DNA of 64,000 nt. It comes from Hermetia illucens (taxonomy: Eukaryota > Arthropoda > Insecta > Diptera > Stratiomyidae). The DNA is taken from assembly GCF_905115235.1 (NCBI RefSeq), contig NC_051854.1:24464001-24528000 (forward strand), written 5' to 3'. Below the pieces are notes generated by a model, which made no database searches, was not told where the DNA came from, and saw nothing but the letters and a program-made list of their open reading frames with translations. Every line of letters begins with the position of its first letter. Position 1 is the first letter of the stretch. Shown here in pieces: positions 11,547-22,664 of this stretch. The position numbers and the translations under genes are program-made.

Positions 11547-12754
11547 TGGTTTCTACCGCAAAAGATGGAAAGTGCGTTGAACCCTCCACTTAAGCTAACA
11601 CTGAAAGAAAGCGCTGCAGAAGAGAGACCGACCCGATGCAAAAATCACAAAGGAAAACGTTGATTTTCCACTCCGTTGATTTTTTGTCAATGTATCATAC
11701 ATACCTCTGTGCTACGATTTAAATGAAAAAACAAATTACATTCAACACAGCACAAGATCCATCCTAGGCCCACTCTCGTGAATAATTATGTATAACGGAG
11801 TGCTGACGTTAGATCACCCTACTGGCGTGGCCACCATTGGCTTCGCGGGCGAAATTAGGCTGATGCTTATTGTACGAAGCAGAGTCTTACGCGAATGAGC
11901 AATTTACGATATTAAGTCCTGGTTGGAAAACGTTGATCTATCGTTAACAGAAAATAGGACGGAAGTACTATTTATCACTAAGCGGAGGAAGTGGACGCCT
12001 ATAAAGATTAAATTTGGGAGTAGTTAGGGGTAACGGTGGACCAGAGGCTAGATGTCAAACTACATGCGGAGTACTGATCGTGAGAATGGTACCAAATATA
12101 GGTGGCCTAACGTCGAGCCCTCAACTTCCTATTTCAAGGATGGTCAGTTGCAGCGTTAAGGTGGCCAGATTCACTGGAGAAGAAAGTGAACCGAAGACAA
12201 ATAGAAGTATATGGCATGAATGTACTCCGAACAATATCCTACGAAACGATCTGTATGATAACAGGGATGATCCCAATTGATATTTTGGCGAGAGAAGGAC
12301 AACGTCCTTATAATCGAGCGTACTTCGCCGAAGACTCTTCCGCTTGACGGCAGCAGTTTGCAGGAGAGGTGAATTGAATCAGAAAAATGCCCCTGGAAAC
12401 ATACAATTTATGCGATATTTCGAGACAGATCGAGTGACCACACGGCGAAGGAGACTTCGATTTAAAGCAACTTTTAGACGGGCACGGAGGTTATCATGCA
12501 TACCCCTCAATGCTCAAACATCGCAGAGGACGCAGAACATGTTTTATTCCGTTCCCCGATGTTCGTAGTTCAGAGGGCCGAACTGGAAGTTACAACTAGG
12601 GAACCCTTAGCAAACGAAAACATAATGGAATATATGTTGAAGTCGAAGCCATTCATAAGAAGCTTAAGCAGGACGAGTTCAGACGGAAAGGAATGAGAAT
12701 CATACGAACGCGAGCACGAGCACCATATAAATTCTCATTCAGACCCGCAACCTA

Positions 12755-12822
12755 ATATCAGACATTCGATAGAGCCAAATGGCGAAACCGTTCACGAGGA
12801 GCCGACCCCGAAGAAGAAGAAG
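12755..12822 (+). mobile_element. Second short LINE tail of the same RTE-like family
   Basis: Contains 'cgatagagccaaatggcgaa' followed by 'gagccgaccccgaagaagaa', matching the end of the RTE-like RT (DRAKWRNRSRGADP) but lacking the 'cttgtgaacgggacaaa' block. It lies at the 3' end of the R1 relic. I could not define target duplications. Confidence 0.65.
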
Positions 12823-12829
12823 TTCCGCA

Positions 12830-13500
12830 AGAGTGGAGGAAGAAGGAGGTGGTTTTATTGGTATAATTGTCATGTACTTCTTATAATTGTAAGCACTAAG
12901 GAAGGAGGTAACTGACTCCCGAAATAACGATATTTGTAAATAACTACAATAGGGTTGCCCCGAATCAACGCGACACGATGGTTGATGGGTAGAAGTGCTT
13001 CAAATGTCCCATGGTTGGATACCGCCTTCGCGAAGCGTCAGCGGCGTTGCAACTCTCTCTTTCTGGGTGAAAGGACACGTCATGGGACATAAAACAGATA
13101 TTATGAGAAATAAGTGGGGGGGGGGGGGGTCGGGATAACCCGTCGGGAAGTGACAAATGCCGGTTTTTTCGAATAGCATCAACTGATAGAGGATAATAAT
13201 TTTTTTTGTTTTGTTTGGAACTGAAGGCACCCTGAACCTGCCGTTCACTTGATGGCGGACGACGACAATTGGAGAGAAACTGCCTCCCACTTTTCTGGTC
13301 CATGAGAGACAAAGTCTGATGAATTGCTTTTTTCATGGACGAAAACGTAGAAACAGGAAAATGAAGATTTTCCAGCAAATCTCAGTCATTGCATGGTCGC
13401 TGCGGATTTACTGAAACAGGCCACTTAATACTCCTAGAAACCTTGGCGGTGACGTATGGGTCAAGGGTTTAATTAGTGGAGTCGCGAGTCAACACGAGGC
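12830..13500. other. Unassigned spacer
   Basis: No recognised coding. Contains a run of G (about 13117-13128). The minus-strand frames at 12965-13378 and 13000-13290 are long but show no family motif or codon regularity that I would trust. Confidence 0.35.
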
Positions 13501-14230
13501 AGTCGGCTAATGCCTTGTGCGAGCAAAGTTATGCGATGCATAAGCCTTACGTTGCCTGAATTTAAAGACTGGTTGGACAACCTCCTTTTCAACGCAAAGG
13601 GACGAAGTGCAAGGGTGATTGCCTGAGACTCCAAAGTCATTCAAAGAAGAATCTGCCCAGTTAGATATAGTTTTGGCCAACGGAGGTGATGTAAACATCT
13701 ACTGCAAAAGGGAAGCTGCTTCGACTTTTGCCAGTCCCGCACTAGCGCATAATATGTCCCGCAAGCTAGCGAGGACTCCACCTGCAGCAACCACCAGAGG
13801 GATTCACAGTGCAGGCGACCAGCACGTCCGAAGCCTAAAACGCAAAAAACATGAGGTTGGTCTGCAGAAGCAACGCGTTAATGCCAAAGATACACATTCG
13901 CCAGCATTCCCTCTTGTTGAAACTCATCCAGGGGCTATTCCTCAAGCAAGAAGATCCGGAGATCCTTAAATGCGAAGACAACTCCCTTACCAGCTAGAGA
14001 CGAGCTGCTCGAAATATGCAGTAGAATATGTAGGCGACAGCAAAACTCCTGGCCTGGATGAGATAGCGGGTGAAATCGAGACTGGATATGTTCACTAAGC
14101 CTTTCAAAGCAAGCATTTCTGAAGGGATACTTCCTGCTGCATGGATACAACAAAAGTTAGCATCGTTTGTGGGCCTCTTTCCTTGCAAGCCAAAACTATT
14201 TTGTCTGACACCCTTAGCTGAATAATCCGC
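13500..14230 (+). mobile_element. R1-clade LINE, endonuclease fragment
   Basis: Reading + gives PEFKDWLDNLLFNAKGRSAR (about 13555-13614), then ESAQLDIVLANGGDVNIY (about 13648-13700) and SPALAHNMSRKL (13735-13770), which are R1 endonuclease blocks. GDQHVRSLKRKKHEVG (about 13816-13862) and, after frame changes, the RT lead KPFKASISEGILPAAW (about 14100-14145) follow in the expected order. Interrupted by stops and frame changes; the RT core is not recognisable beyond about 14230. Confidence 0.7.
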
Positions 14231-14239
14231 AATCCGTTA

Positions 14240-15020
14240 CCATCGGTAATTTTATTCAAACTATAGTAGCAGACGCGAGAATATGGGCTTCCAACTTTCC
14301 TGTTATAATCTCAGAGTATGATTTTGATATCAAACCTACGACAGGCTTAGAGGGTTAGTCCCGTTGCCACGTAGAAGATATCCTTGACCGGATTCACAAT
14401 TTGAACTTTAGAGCTATGAACTTTAATGAGGCTTATGTTTCGAAATTTTTCCGGCAAACGCAGAGTGTATAACCGTCCGCTTATATCTTCAATTACGATA
14501 GCAGTAGGATGACTAGAAAACTTACTTCAAACACTTGTTTTAGGTGAAGAGGGTTTGCCTTTGCTGAGTAGCTTCGGGACTGTACAAGGGACCCACGTTC
14601 GTAGCTTCACAACAGTTGTCTTCCGTGAAGGGTTGTAAGCCCAACCAAACACGCAATCTGGAAGAGTAATTGGAACAGCTGCCCGTTTTCAAACGTGGGA
14701 GACTTGTCTTCATCCTTTTCCGTCTCCAGCGATCATGACATGGAGGTATAAATGGGATTTGATAACGTTGCTGTTCACAATGCGTTTTTCCCTTTGTTGG
14801 TATCAATTTATGCTTTCGTCCTAAAACCGTGTACTACCCTTCAATCCTTCATTTCTTGATAATTGAAACCCACATGCATAGTTGGATGGCCATCATATGT
14901 TTGAAGCTGGTTCATACCCATCTAACTTCGAAGCGTTGTCAAGCAGAGTGTGAAAGACACCTGCAAGGATAAATTTAGAAGAATTCGTCTATACAATTGA
15001 GTATCCCACCAAAGTGACAT
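14240..15020. other. Unassigned region downstream of PGRP gene 1
   Basis: No gene recognised. The minus frame at 14540-14806 shows no family motif. Confidence 0.4.
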
Positions 15021-15023
15021 AAT

Positions 15024-15029
15024 TTTATT
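15024..15029 (-). terminator. Polyadenylation signal of PGRP gene 1
   Basis: AATAAA on the minus strand, 33 bp after the stop codon of the gene at 15062-15749. Equivalent hexamers follow genes 2 and 3 at similar distance. Confidence 0.7.
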
Positions 15030-15061
15030 GATATAAAAATCGAACATATAAATTATGCAGT

Positions 15062-15749
15062 TTAAGGGTTGGCAGTATAACGAGCCCAGGTTTTGATTTC
15101 AGCGTATAACTTATCTCCAGGACATTCGGTAGCAAGAGCTTGCCTGTGTCCAATCAATTTATAAGTTGAGGAAAGCTTTCCAGCAGAAACAGCAGAAGAG
15201 ATGAAGTTCTTGGCAGCAGTGATCATATTAGCTGGAGCATTGCTCTCTGCAAAGGAAAAGTGAAAGGTTTGAAAATGGCTTGGCCTCGTAGTCCGCCGGG
15301 GTATATATTGTACTTACTGCTGAAATCACCGATCAAAAGGAGACCAATACTCTGGCTATTGTAGCCTGGGGCATGAGCTCCAACTACGTTGTAACCACGA
15401 CCTTCGTAGACATTACCGTCGCCACCAACAGCAAAACTGTATCCAATATCCCCCCAACCATTGGTATCCATATGGTAGTTTTGCATAGATCTCATGGCAG
15501 TCTTGCAGGCATCGGTAGTGGTACAAACTCCAGGTGATACGGAGTGATGGATTACGACGTATGGAATGACACCAGAGAATTTACTAGTTCCAGTTGGTGA
15601 CCTAGCTCCCCATTGTGAACGGGTAATTAAGGCAGCGAAAGTTTGGGGAAGTACAACTGCAGGACAATTAAATTGAAAAAAATTTTACTTGAACAATCGT
15701 TTTTTGTAACTCACCTCCCAAAAGCAGAATAAGAATTACAGCCTTCATC
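15062..15749 (-). CDS. PGRP-SC: PGRP-SC-type amidase gene 1 (exon 1 out of frame by one base)
   Basis: Secreted peptidoglycan recognition protein of the short, catalytic (N-acetylmuramoyl-L-alanine amidase) class. Exons: 15749-15715, 15656-15318, 15246-15062; introns of 58 and 71 bp with GT-AG ends. Exons 2 and 3 read cleanly through VIHHSVSPGVCTTTDACK, GWGDIGYSFAVGGDG, YEGRGYNVVGAHAPGYN and IGHRQALATECPG, keeping the zinc ligands (His, His, Cys) and catalytic Tyr and Thr. Exon 1 encodes the signal-peptide start MKAVILILLFG but is 35 nt long, against 34 nt in the three paralogues, with five T where a paralogue has TTTTC. Splicing therefore joins the wrong phase and the mature domain is not in frame with the start. 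Either the copy is a very young pseudogene or a homopolymer error sits at about 15720-15724. No alternative donor or acceptor repairs the phase. Confidence 0.85.
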
Positions 15750-15814
15750 GTTTCAATTGGTCTGATCTATTGAATTAACTCAATCGTCATGAAAATTTTC
15801 ATTAAGATCTTGGC

Positions 15815-15845
15815 TTTTATAGCTCCGAAATTGCACACGTCCCTC
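15815..15845 (-). promoter_or_regulatory. Core promoter of PGRP gene 1
   Basis: TATAAAA at 15821-15815, 72 bp before the ATG, with a TTCATGA initiator-like site about 30 bp downstream. Eleven bp upstream lies the cluster-specific block tgcacacgtccctc (+ strand, 15832-15845); genes 2-4 have tgcgcacg at the same spacing. AGATAA-type GATA sites lie at 15927-15932 and, reversed, 15937-15942. Confidence 0.65.
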
Positions 15846-15849
15846 TATT

Positions 15850-17150
15850 GCCAAATCCTATTAGGGATTTCATTGTTAGTTTTTTATGAAATAGTTAAGA
15901 TGAAGTTTTCAGATATTTTTAACTTAAGATAAAGAGTTATCTTGAATATTTGGCAATTTTCAGTATGTAAGGTTTTGTAAGTGACGTCCAGAAATTTTCT
16001 TAATTTCACGGTGTGAAGCATTACATCGTTGAGTGAAGTTTCTCATTTTGGAATGGATTAAAAAGCAGTTTCAATATTTCAAAACAATACCAGGACATTG
16101 AAATTACATCAATGTACAACTTTTTTAGGACAGGGTCTAGATGGCATATTTCATCTTTTACAGAACCCTAAGACGAAACTCAGTGCTTTAAGAATAGAGA
16201 AATAAAACAATAGATTCTAAAAAAACTTCAAAGATAGCAAATCCGGTAACTCTCACGATATTAATAACCGTTGTTTGCGCCCATTTAGAAAAAAAAGAAT
16301 AATAAAACTGTCAATAGTGGCTAAAGATAACTCGCATAATTCAATTCCGCTAATTGTTCACCATCCAGCAAAAAAAGGTTGAACAATTGCTTTTGATACT
16401 CCAATTTTCAAAGTTACTTAATTTTATCGGAAAATTGTCCACCAGAGATCAATTGATGTAAAACCTGCAAAATTAAAACAGTTCGACTGTAAAATTTGAA
16501 GAGTGAAGTTGCTTTCGCCGACTTTCCTACAAGAGGGATCATAATTAAACAGGAAGTGTTATCCTTTCGATTTGTTTTCGGTGTGACAAACTGGCAAGAC
16601 GAAGTCACGAATTTCTGCTTGGAACAAAATATTCTATCAAAAACATCTCTCCAAACAGTTGAAGGTAGGAAAATTAGGGGAGGATTGAATAGTCCACTCG
16701 CCTCAGTGGTAGACACCGAAAAAGTCATCGCAATACTTCAGCTTGGAAAAATCGGTGACTATGATGACACTCAAGTGCAGGTGCACTGAAATACCAGCGC
16801 TGGTATGTTACTTCACAAGTCATTTTGGGAAGATCGGTAAGGCCCTTAGCCCCCCCCCCCCGATCTAGGTATCCGAACAAGTCTTCAAACGTAGATAGCA
16901 ACCGAAATCAACAATAGAATTCAACTTGGAAATAAAAAACAAAAACGGAGACCAACCCCGGCAGACTAACCTCAGGTGAAAATCAGGAACACTTTTATTG
17001 ACATCCCACGGCGCACTCACTCAATTCAAGGCGTTCCTTACCGAGTTGACCCAGAAGTTAAAATAAGCGGAGGAAAAATCAAAAACTGATTTTATCTATC
17101 GGCTTCAAATAATAACCCATTCAAGAACCAAACTGTCAAAATAGTTATTA
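15850..17150. other. Unassigned upstream region of PGRP gene 1
   Basis: AT-rich. The only long open frame (+ 16496-16789) has no family motif, and its opposite strand is equally open. A C-run lies at about 16850-16861. No transposon domain seen. Confidence 0.4.
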
Positions 17151-17159
17151 AATTTGGTA

Positions 17160-17770
17160 AGTCAGGGGTCTACCCTTCGATGGACGCTATTCGTAGCATC
17201 TGACATTTCCACCGCTTACAAGGGATCATGTTCAAATCACGCGTCCGTCGGGCTTTCCGGGCTCGATCCAGCTCCTGAAGTTTTCGCCTGGCCGCAGGAT
17301 CTCCTTCGTGAGCTTATGGGGTTCGATAATAACATTAAGGACATCACTCACTCTATGTCCTCGTTCAACCCATTTGTCAGTACACGAAAGATCGCTGTAT
17401 GGATCCCGCAGCCCTTCTCAGCATGATCCCATTTCCAGTTTCCGCATAGAACATTGGCCGAATTCGGCCTCTTTCTCATGTGGAGACGGTGCACGTCATT
17501 TGTTAAAAAAATCAAAGGGATCATTCTCGCTATGTCTGACACTGTTTCCCTAGATGTCCTATATGCGTAACATGTCCTCAGCGCGATTGTCTGATATGCC
17601 AAATACACTAGATTCTTAAAGCTGTCAATTGCTTCTGCCGCATATAATAGGGCAAATTTCATCCCCCTGCGATAAGCAGTCTACGAATCTATTTTGGCTC
17701 TCCGATATTATGTACTATCCTTGTTAGATATGAACCAGCTTTTACTGTCTCCTCTCGCGAATAGCCCGAG
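17160..17770 (-). mobile_element. R1-clade LINE, RT C-terminal fragment
   Basis: On the minus strand from 17770: KAGSYLTRIVHNIGEPK, then FALLYAAEAI, IALRTCYAYRTSRETVSDIA and RMIPLIFLTNDVHRLHMRKR, the thumb region of R1-type RTs. NWKWDHAEKGCGIHT follows (consensus WQ-RWD-AEKGRWTHRLIP). Coding similarity fades at about 17345, and the remainder to 17160 is tentative. Decayed, with frame changes at both ends. Confidence 0.75.
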
Positions 17771-17779
17771 TAAGCCTGA

Positions 17780-18540
17780 ATTGTCGACTTGGCATCTTTC
17801 GTCTTTCATTATCGAATTTGAAGCAACCTGGTGATTACCAACCCAGCTATTGAAGTTATTGCCAATCCAGGGATTGGAAGTAAAAACAGCCTACGTTTTT
17901 CCTTCCACCAGGTACTGTTTAATCGTTCAAAACCGTATAAGACCATATAGTACCATAGCCCTAGGATGCATCGCCAGGTTCAGTCAATTTACGTTTCTTC
18001 CTTTGGCTAAACCTAACTACGTCATCATACATCAAGTTCTCTAACATCTTCCCCAATGTGCCTAAAAAATACATAACGTACTAAAAAAAGAAGAGGGGAC
18101 ATGAGGTGATTTATGGGACTTTCATAACAGAACGAACATCTACCCACTCTACCGGGCGGGAAACACTCTATCCCCAACGCGTGATGAAAGTTTGCTTTAC
18201 TTGGAACTGCTCTTACTTGCCTATTTGAGTATGTGAGGTGACTTTTGCTCACATATCTTGTTCATTACAATTTTTTAGGTGATGGCCAATAGACTTGTTC
18301 ACTCAAAGCGAGACCATCCTTCTCACCGACGAGGTACCGTGGAATGTCAGGTTGTGAATTGAGTCTAAGCTTCAATCTCGGAAAATGGGTACGCATTCAA
18401 AATGGGTAGTACGATACTCAGCTCCAGAAAGGTTTTATTTAGGATTTTGGCACCAAGAGTTCGCCACACTCCCCCCCCACTACTAGGCTCACACATTTTA
18501 GGATTTTAGTCTCTAGCATACAACAACAAAGTGGCTCTCC
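17780..18540. other. Unassigned spacer
   Basis: No domain recognised. A short run of C lies near 18470. Confidence 0.4.
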
Positions 18541-18559
18541 TTATATAGTGCTGGTGTGA

Positions 18560-18917
18560 CATTCTTTTTTGGGGTAGGAAGGTGAAATGGATTTACGCAC
18601 AAAGTGCCGGACTCCTGTCTCAGACAGACTACCGGTTAAAACACCCTCCTGAAGGGTCTAGGACTCTGACCCGAAACCATTTAACACATTGCCTCAGGCC
18701 AGGCCGATTCAATATTGGAGCAAAATCCCGTGGATTCAGGAAGGCTCAACTACTTTGGCATCTCTCTTATCCATCTCCCTCTTTCTCGTCTTAAGAATAC
18801 CGATTGTGGCGTTGCAAAGGACGGGACCAAAGATAAATCTCTGAGCCGTCCCCGATGTTACCTTCGTTCTGCGCTGTCCTTTCCGGGACTCGTATGAAAT
18901 ACTGTTTAACAGCCAAG
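18560..18917 (+). other. Possible 5' leader of the following RTE fragment
   Basis: Non-coding-looking sequence directly upstream of the RTE endonuclease piece. It might be the element's 5' untranslated region, but none of the other RTE copies here retains a comparable leader, so this cannot be tested inside the window. Confidence 0.25.
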
Positions 18918-19325
18918 TCGGGACGGAGCCCGTGTTCAGGCGATAGGTAAACGACGGACTGCAGATTATTCAACTAGCAGAGTCGCACGAATGGTTACTG
19001 TTAGTACAAATGCGGGCTTCACTAGACGGAACATGCTTAACCAAGTTGACCACGTGTTAATTGATCGACGCCATTTCTCAGCCTTGAACAATACTATACA
19101 GGGGCCAATATAGACTAGGATCACTATCTCGTTGGCATGACGCCAGGTGCTGGAATGATCACACAGTCTTAACTCCCTTCTGACAATAAAGTGAAATTGA
19201 ACACTAAAACCATCCGTAATAAAGTCCTTCGTAGCCCCAATAAGGCCAAAAAAAATGTTGCAATAACCACAGTTAACAGAGGTCCTGGAGGTGAAGTATT
19301 GACAAACGATCTGCATAATCATCTG
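18918..19325 (+). mobile_element. RTE-clade LINE, endonuclease fragment
   Basis: Runs parallel to the RTE copy at 46075-48732. The phrase 'gagcccgtgttcaggcgata' corresponds to 46210-46231, and the NQVDHVLIDRRHFSALNN-type block (19035-19090) and 'ggggccaatatagactagga' (19101-19120) correspond to 46390-46480. Ends at 'catctgaaaggg', equivalent to about 46680. Frame is lost by small indels. It is a fragment, not a whole element. Confidence 0.8.
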
Positions 19326-19334
19326 AAAGGGGGG

Positions 19335-19925
19335 AAGAGGGTGGCAGAACATCGAAAGCATTGATCAATTTATATATCTAGGAAGAGTGGTTTCTGGCGA
19401 CGATGGTATCGAAATTGATGTCATTTAACTCGCTAAATCCGCCTACACTTCACTTGTCTAAAATCAGGAAATGTAGTTGTCTCCATACCAAGATCAGAAT
19501 GCCTGTACTAATGTTGCTTTGGTGTTGCAATATGAAAGTAGGACCTTGAAAGTGACCACCCCAGTTATTCAAAAGCTGCAAACGCTTGTCGAGGCTTGCC
19601 TGCGATTTGTCATCGGAGTGTGCAAGCCTGATACAACTTCGACCAAAGAATTTCATTGGCGCACGGGCCAGTCACCAGTGGACGAGTTAATGAGAAGGCA
19701 ACAGTGGCAATGGATACATCACAGATTAAGGAGGGGAGGCAATTCTATTGTTGCTTCTGTGATACAATAGAACTAGTGGAACGTCGCGGGAGCACTTGGC
19801 GCAGAACGGTAAAAGATGAGGATAGGGTTGTCGAGAAGTCGGTGATTGAAACGCGTTTCAGCGAACTGTCAACGATACCACATAGGCGTAGTTGGTGCGC
19901 TGCGCCCCACTAAGGAATGACTGCT
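19335..19925 (+). mobile_element. RTE-like LINE of another family, RT C-terminal fragment
   Basis: Reads VESIDQFIYLGRVVSGDDGIEIDV (in part, 19352-19425), then KLQTLVEACLRFVIGVCKP (about 19573-19630) and WRTGQSPVDELMRRQQWQWI (19655-19715) ending HHRLRRGGN. This is the C-terminal end of a common insect endonuclease/RT family (consensus 'IE-VE-FKYLGS-IS-DGG-E-DV' and 'R-WKWIGHTLRRG-N'). It differs from the 46-kb RTE family. Confidence 0.75.
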
Positions 19926-19964
19926 ACTGTATATAAATTTCCAATGTGGAATATTTAGAGAAAT

Positions 19965-20840
19965 CAGTGGTAACTTGCGCTCTTTAATGCTCCGCACATC
20001 ACCCAAATTGCAGGGTTTCCATGAGAGTTGGGATGATTCTCGTTCATCTCTGTTCTCTGCCATGGGAGTTTGCACTAAGAAAGGTAAAATGGCAGGGGTA
20101 CAATTTAGTACTCTGCGGGAGTGTCTATGGAGAAAATGTTGGAACATGAACCAAGGTTAACGTTTAGTAATCAAAGGTTTCGTAATGGGATCCTGCATTT
20201 GCATCTCACAGATGAGACCACCTAAGAGTGTTTCTAGCAGGCAATTCCAGATATTCGTTCTAGCGTCCAGCCTAACTTGTCCACAGTAAATACCGAGCTG
20301 AGCGAGAGAGAGAATGCCAGAGATTGTACACCGTGCTATTGAAGAAAAGTAAGGGCATCATCTGTGTGCTTGATGGCTCTACTCGGTTATTGATCCCGAA
20401 CCGTAGAAGGTGCAGTTCATGAACGGTAAATTTGCAATGATAAGCTGATAAATATGGGCGGTTTTAGCTTGATGTCCAAACTGCATAAAAGCCGCGGAAT
20501 TTTCTCAGAACATACATCATATTATCCTCCACTTTCTGCTGGAAATATTCAAATGAGCAGAGGTGAACGCAACTGGCTCGATCCCTGTTTGCTAGATTAG
20601 TTCTACCGCTAGTGGAAGAATACTATCCTTCGAGAAATTCAAAGCAATTTGCACGGATAACATCTATCCTGCGATGCTAAAAGAAGGTATAAAGCACCTA
20701 GACTGAAATAAGGTTAGAAAGCATTGGCACACTGGCTTATAACTAACTCTCACCCCGGTAAGGTATTTATAATGAAAAGTATCCTCCTCTCTTTAGGATG
20801 TCGTGACCTTTTGAGTACCTTAAAAGGGCTTGTAATTCTG
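19965..20840 (+). mobile_element. LOA-type LINE, copy C (ORF1 joined to RT)
   Basis: ORF1 DUF4780-like block at about 20080-20330, with FSTLRECLWRK and NGILHLHLTDET, parallel to copy A at 1190-1310. It then jumps to the RT lead region, where 'ttgcacggataacatctatcctgcgatg' (20650-20677) matches copy A near 3218-3240 (GMDSIYPS) and copy B near 62250. About 2 kb of the element is missing between them. Confidence 0.75.
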
Positions 20841-21039
20841 TAGATATATATCATCAGCCAGCAAGTTATACACGAAAAATGGATTTGTTTTTGTTGATTT
20901 TGTTAACGAAATCAGTTATCCTAGCTGGTAACAGTTTTTGCTATTAACATTAACATGCTGTATTTATTTTCAAAACCTAACACAAACAGCATCGTTGGCG
21001 TTTAGTTTATTACAGCTGCAGCGTTTACTGGAGAGGTTT

Positions 21040-22007
21040 GAGCGGAGAGTAGCTTATATCTTTCTATTTCCTGGAGAAGAACCACTATATCATATATTAT
21101 AGCGCCATCCAGTAAACTATGTGCCCAGAGTGGATGTCTTAGCCAAAAAGTCAAGTCTCCTGTTATTCGCTTGGAAAACATAACCGAAGAGCTATCCACT
21201 CTGAGTTTGCGAGGAAAATTTAGACCTACTTACAGAGGAGACATACAATCTGCCTTTATCCAAATTGAAAAGACGACGTGAGATCGTGAGGGCATATAAA
21301 TGAAGGCAAAACGAAACATAAAGTGACGAACTTAGTACAAAAGCCAAAGAAGCAATAGAATCAAATGGCACAGGTCAAAAGAGAACGACAAAGATAGGGG
21401 AGTACAACTTTGGAAGCGTTAGTAACTTATCCTATCTAGGGTCAAAAATCACAACTGAGAACAGCTACGACGATGAAATCCACGCACGGTTATTGACAGC
21501 CAACAGACTCCATTTCACCTTAAAAAAATCTGTCCTGCTCAAAATGTCTCACAATATAGTCAAACACCTTACTGTATAAGACAATGGTGTATTCCTCGGT
21601 GACCTGAGTTCTTAGCAAACAAAACTGTGAACCTCAGCCGCGTTGAAAAGAAGAATCCTCCGAAGAATTTTTGTCGTCTTACAGGAGGATAGACAATTCC
21701 ATAGGCTAAATAACGACGAAATTTATGAGCTTTACCAGGACCATGTGGTTGTGAATAAAATCTGATTCAGTAGGTTGTGGTAATCGCATCACCTAATCAG
21801 TATTGGTGAGAATGATCCATCGCGACAAATCTATAAAGACAGCATCTGTGGCAGAAAAAGAAGACGTTGCAGACCCTGACTCAGGTGGAGCAACGGCATG
21901 GAATATGGAATTAGAAGACTTGGGCGCAAAATCAGGGTCTGTGGATTTCCTTACCAAGGCAGCTCTAGATCGAATATCGGCCATTGCGCTATTCATGATG
22001 ATGATAA
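21040..22007 (+). mobile_element. RTE-clade LINE, internally deleted copy D
   Basis: Begins with the endonuclease lead (EEPLYHILYSGHPVN-like, about 21075-21120) and passes near 21225 directly into the post-YADD part of RT. From 21390 it aligns with 48085-48730: IGEYNFGSVSNLSYLGSKIT (21400-21455) and the C-terminal VAEKEDVADPDSGG region. It ends at 'ttgcgctattcatgatgatga', matching the 3' end of the 46-kb copy ('gttgcgccgttgatgatgatgatg'). Numerous stops. The short trinucleotide tail is typical of RTE elements. Confidence 0.8.
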
Positions 22008-22009
22008 TT

Positions 22010-22630
22010 TTTATGCTATTTGCTTTCACTGAGTCAATTGTCAGTAAGTATATACATATGGCCCCAACTATGTTGATAATACTCAAAAAGCGCTATCAAC
22101 ATTTGCGAATTGTTCCTGAATTACAGTCTCATTACCACCCTATGGTCGAGGAGGTTTAGCCCGTCATGGATCTTTATGTTTGTCTCATCAGTGTGAGCTG
22201 ATCGCTTGCACTGTATTAAGTGTGATGATAATAAACCTGAAACGTAGCCTCACCTAGGAGAGAAGAAGTAATACCAACGAATTGGAATTGTGTGAATGCC
22301 CTGTGTTCCACAAGGGACTGTACAGGAGGTACACCGACTACCAAACAGTGTGCTCAGGTAGGTGCTATTCTGTCTCGCGATGATTTGGTGGTTCAAATCG
22401 CTTCTGATTATTTAAGATTGACTAAAGCAGATCTCCATTATTCAAAAAATAATTCGTGTAAATATTTTTAACCACAAAAAAAAACTGAAAGCATTCTCTG
22501 CAGCATTTATAGCAGATATTGGTACCAGAGGCGATCACGACTTTTAACTTTAGATATAAGCGGAAAACTCTACACTATTTACCCATATTTTCTTTTACAG
22601 ATCAAAACAATAATACGTAATTCAACATTG
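22010..22630. other. Unassigned spacer downstream of PGRP gene 2
   Basis: AT-rich, with no gene or transposon domain recognised. Confidence 0.4.
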
Positions 22631-22636
22631 TCTTCT

Positions 22637-22642
22637 TTTATT
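22637..22642 (-). terminator. Polyadenylation signal of PGRP gene 2
   Basis: AATAAA on the minus strand, 23 bp beyond the TAA stop of the gene at 22665-23342. Confidence 0.75.
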
Positions 22643-22664
22643 CATGTCAACAGAGCCAAACAAT

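Larger units (their letters stand above)
9430..12720 (+). mobile_element. R1-clade LINE (ORF1 zinc knuckles, endonuclease, RT end)
   Basis: Decayed R1-type element. ORF1 (about 9640-10290) shows GDLLLKLSETGEKSAEFR, then VGWNICRIREQASITKCSK and paired CCHC knuckles ending LCRRCGGEGHIAKT (10215-10260). ORF2 starts with VVLISEPYKIPDNNAF (about 10446) and continues with GPLVIDGDFNAWEAEWERK (10675-10730), a textbook R1 endonuclease block. After an unrelated or unreadable stretch (10870-11820), RT returns with SWLENVDLSLTENRTEVLFI (about 11913-11970), the DILAREG end (12280-12300), and a zinc motif ending AEDAEHVLF (12525-12550). Many frame breaks. A LINE tail is inserted at 11457-11527. Confidence 0.8.

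Noticed and set aside
12965-13378. A 137-residue minus-strand frame as a host gene
   Set aside because: An overlapping frame of similar length exists beside it, it includes a homopolymer C-run, and it has no recognisable domain, splice pattern or promoter.
15223-15495. An uninterrupted 90-residue frame beginning MRSMQNYHMDTNG as a separate small protein
   Set aside because: It is the unspliced middle of PGRP gene 1; it runs through the splice donor at 15317 into intron 2, and its ATG is an internal Met.
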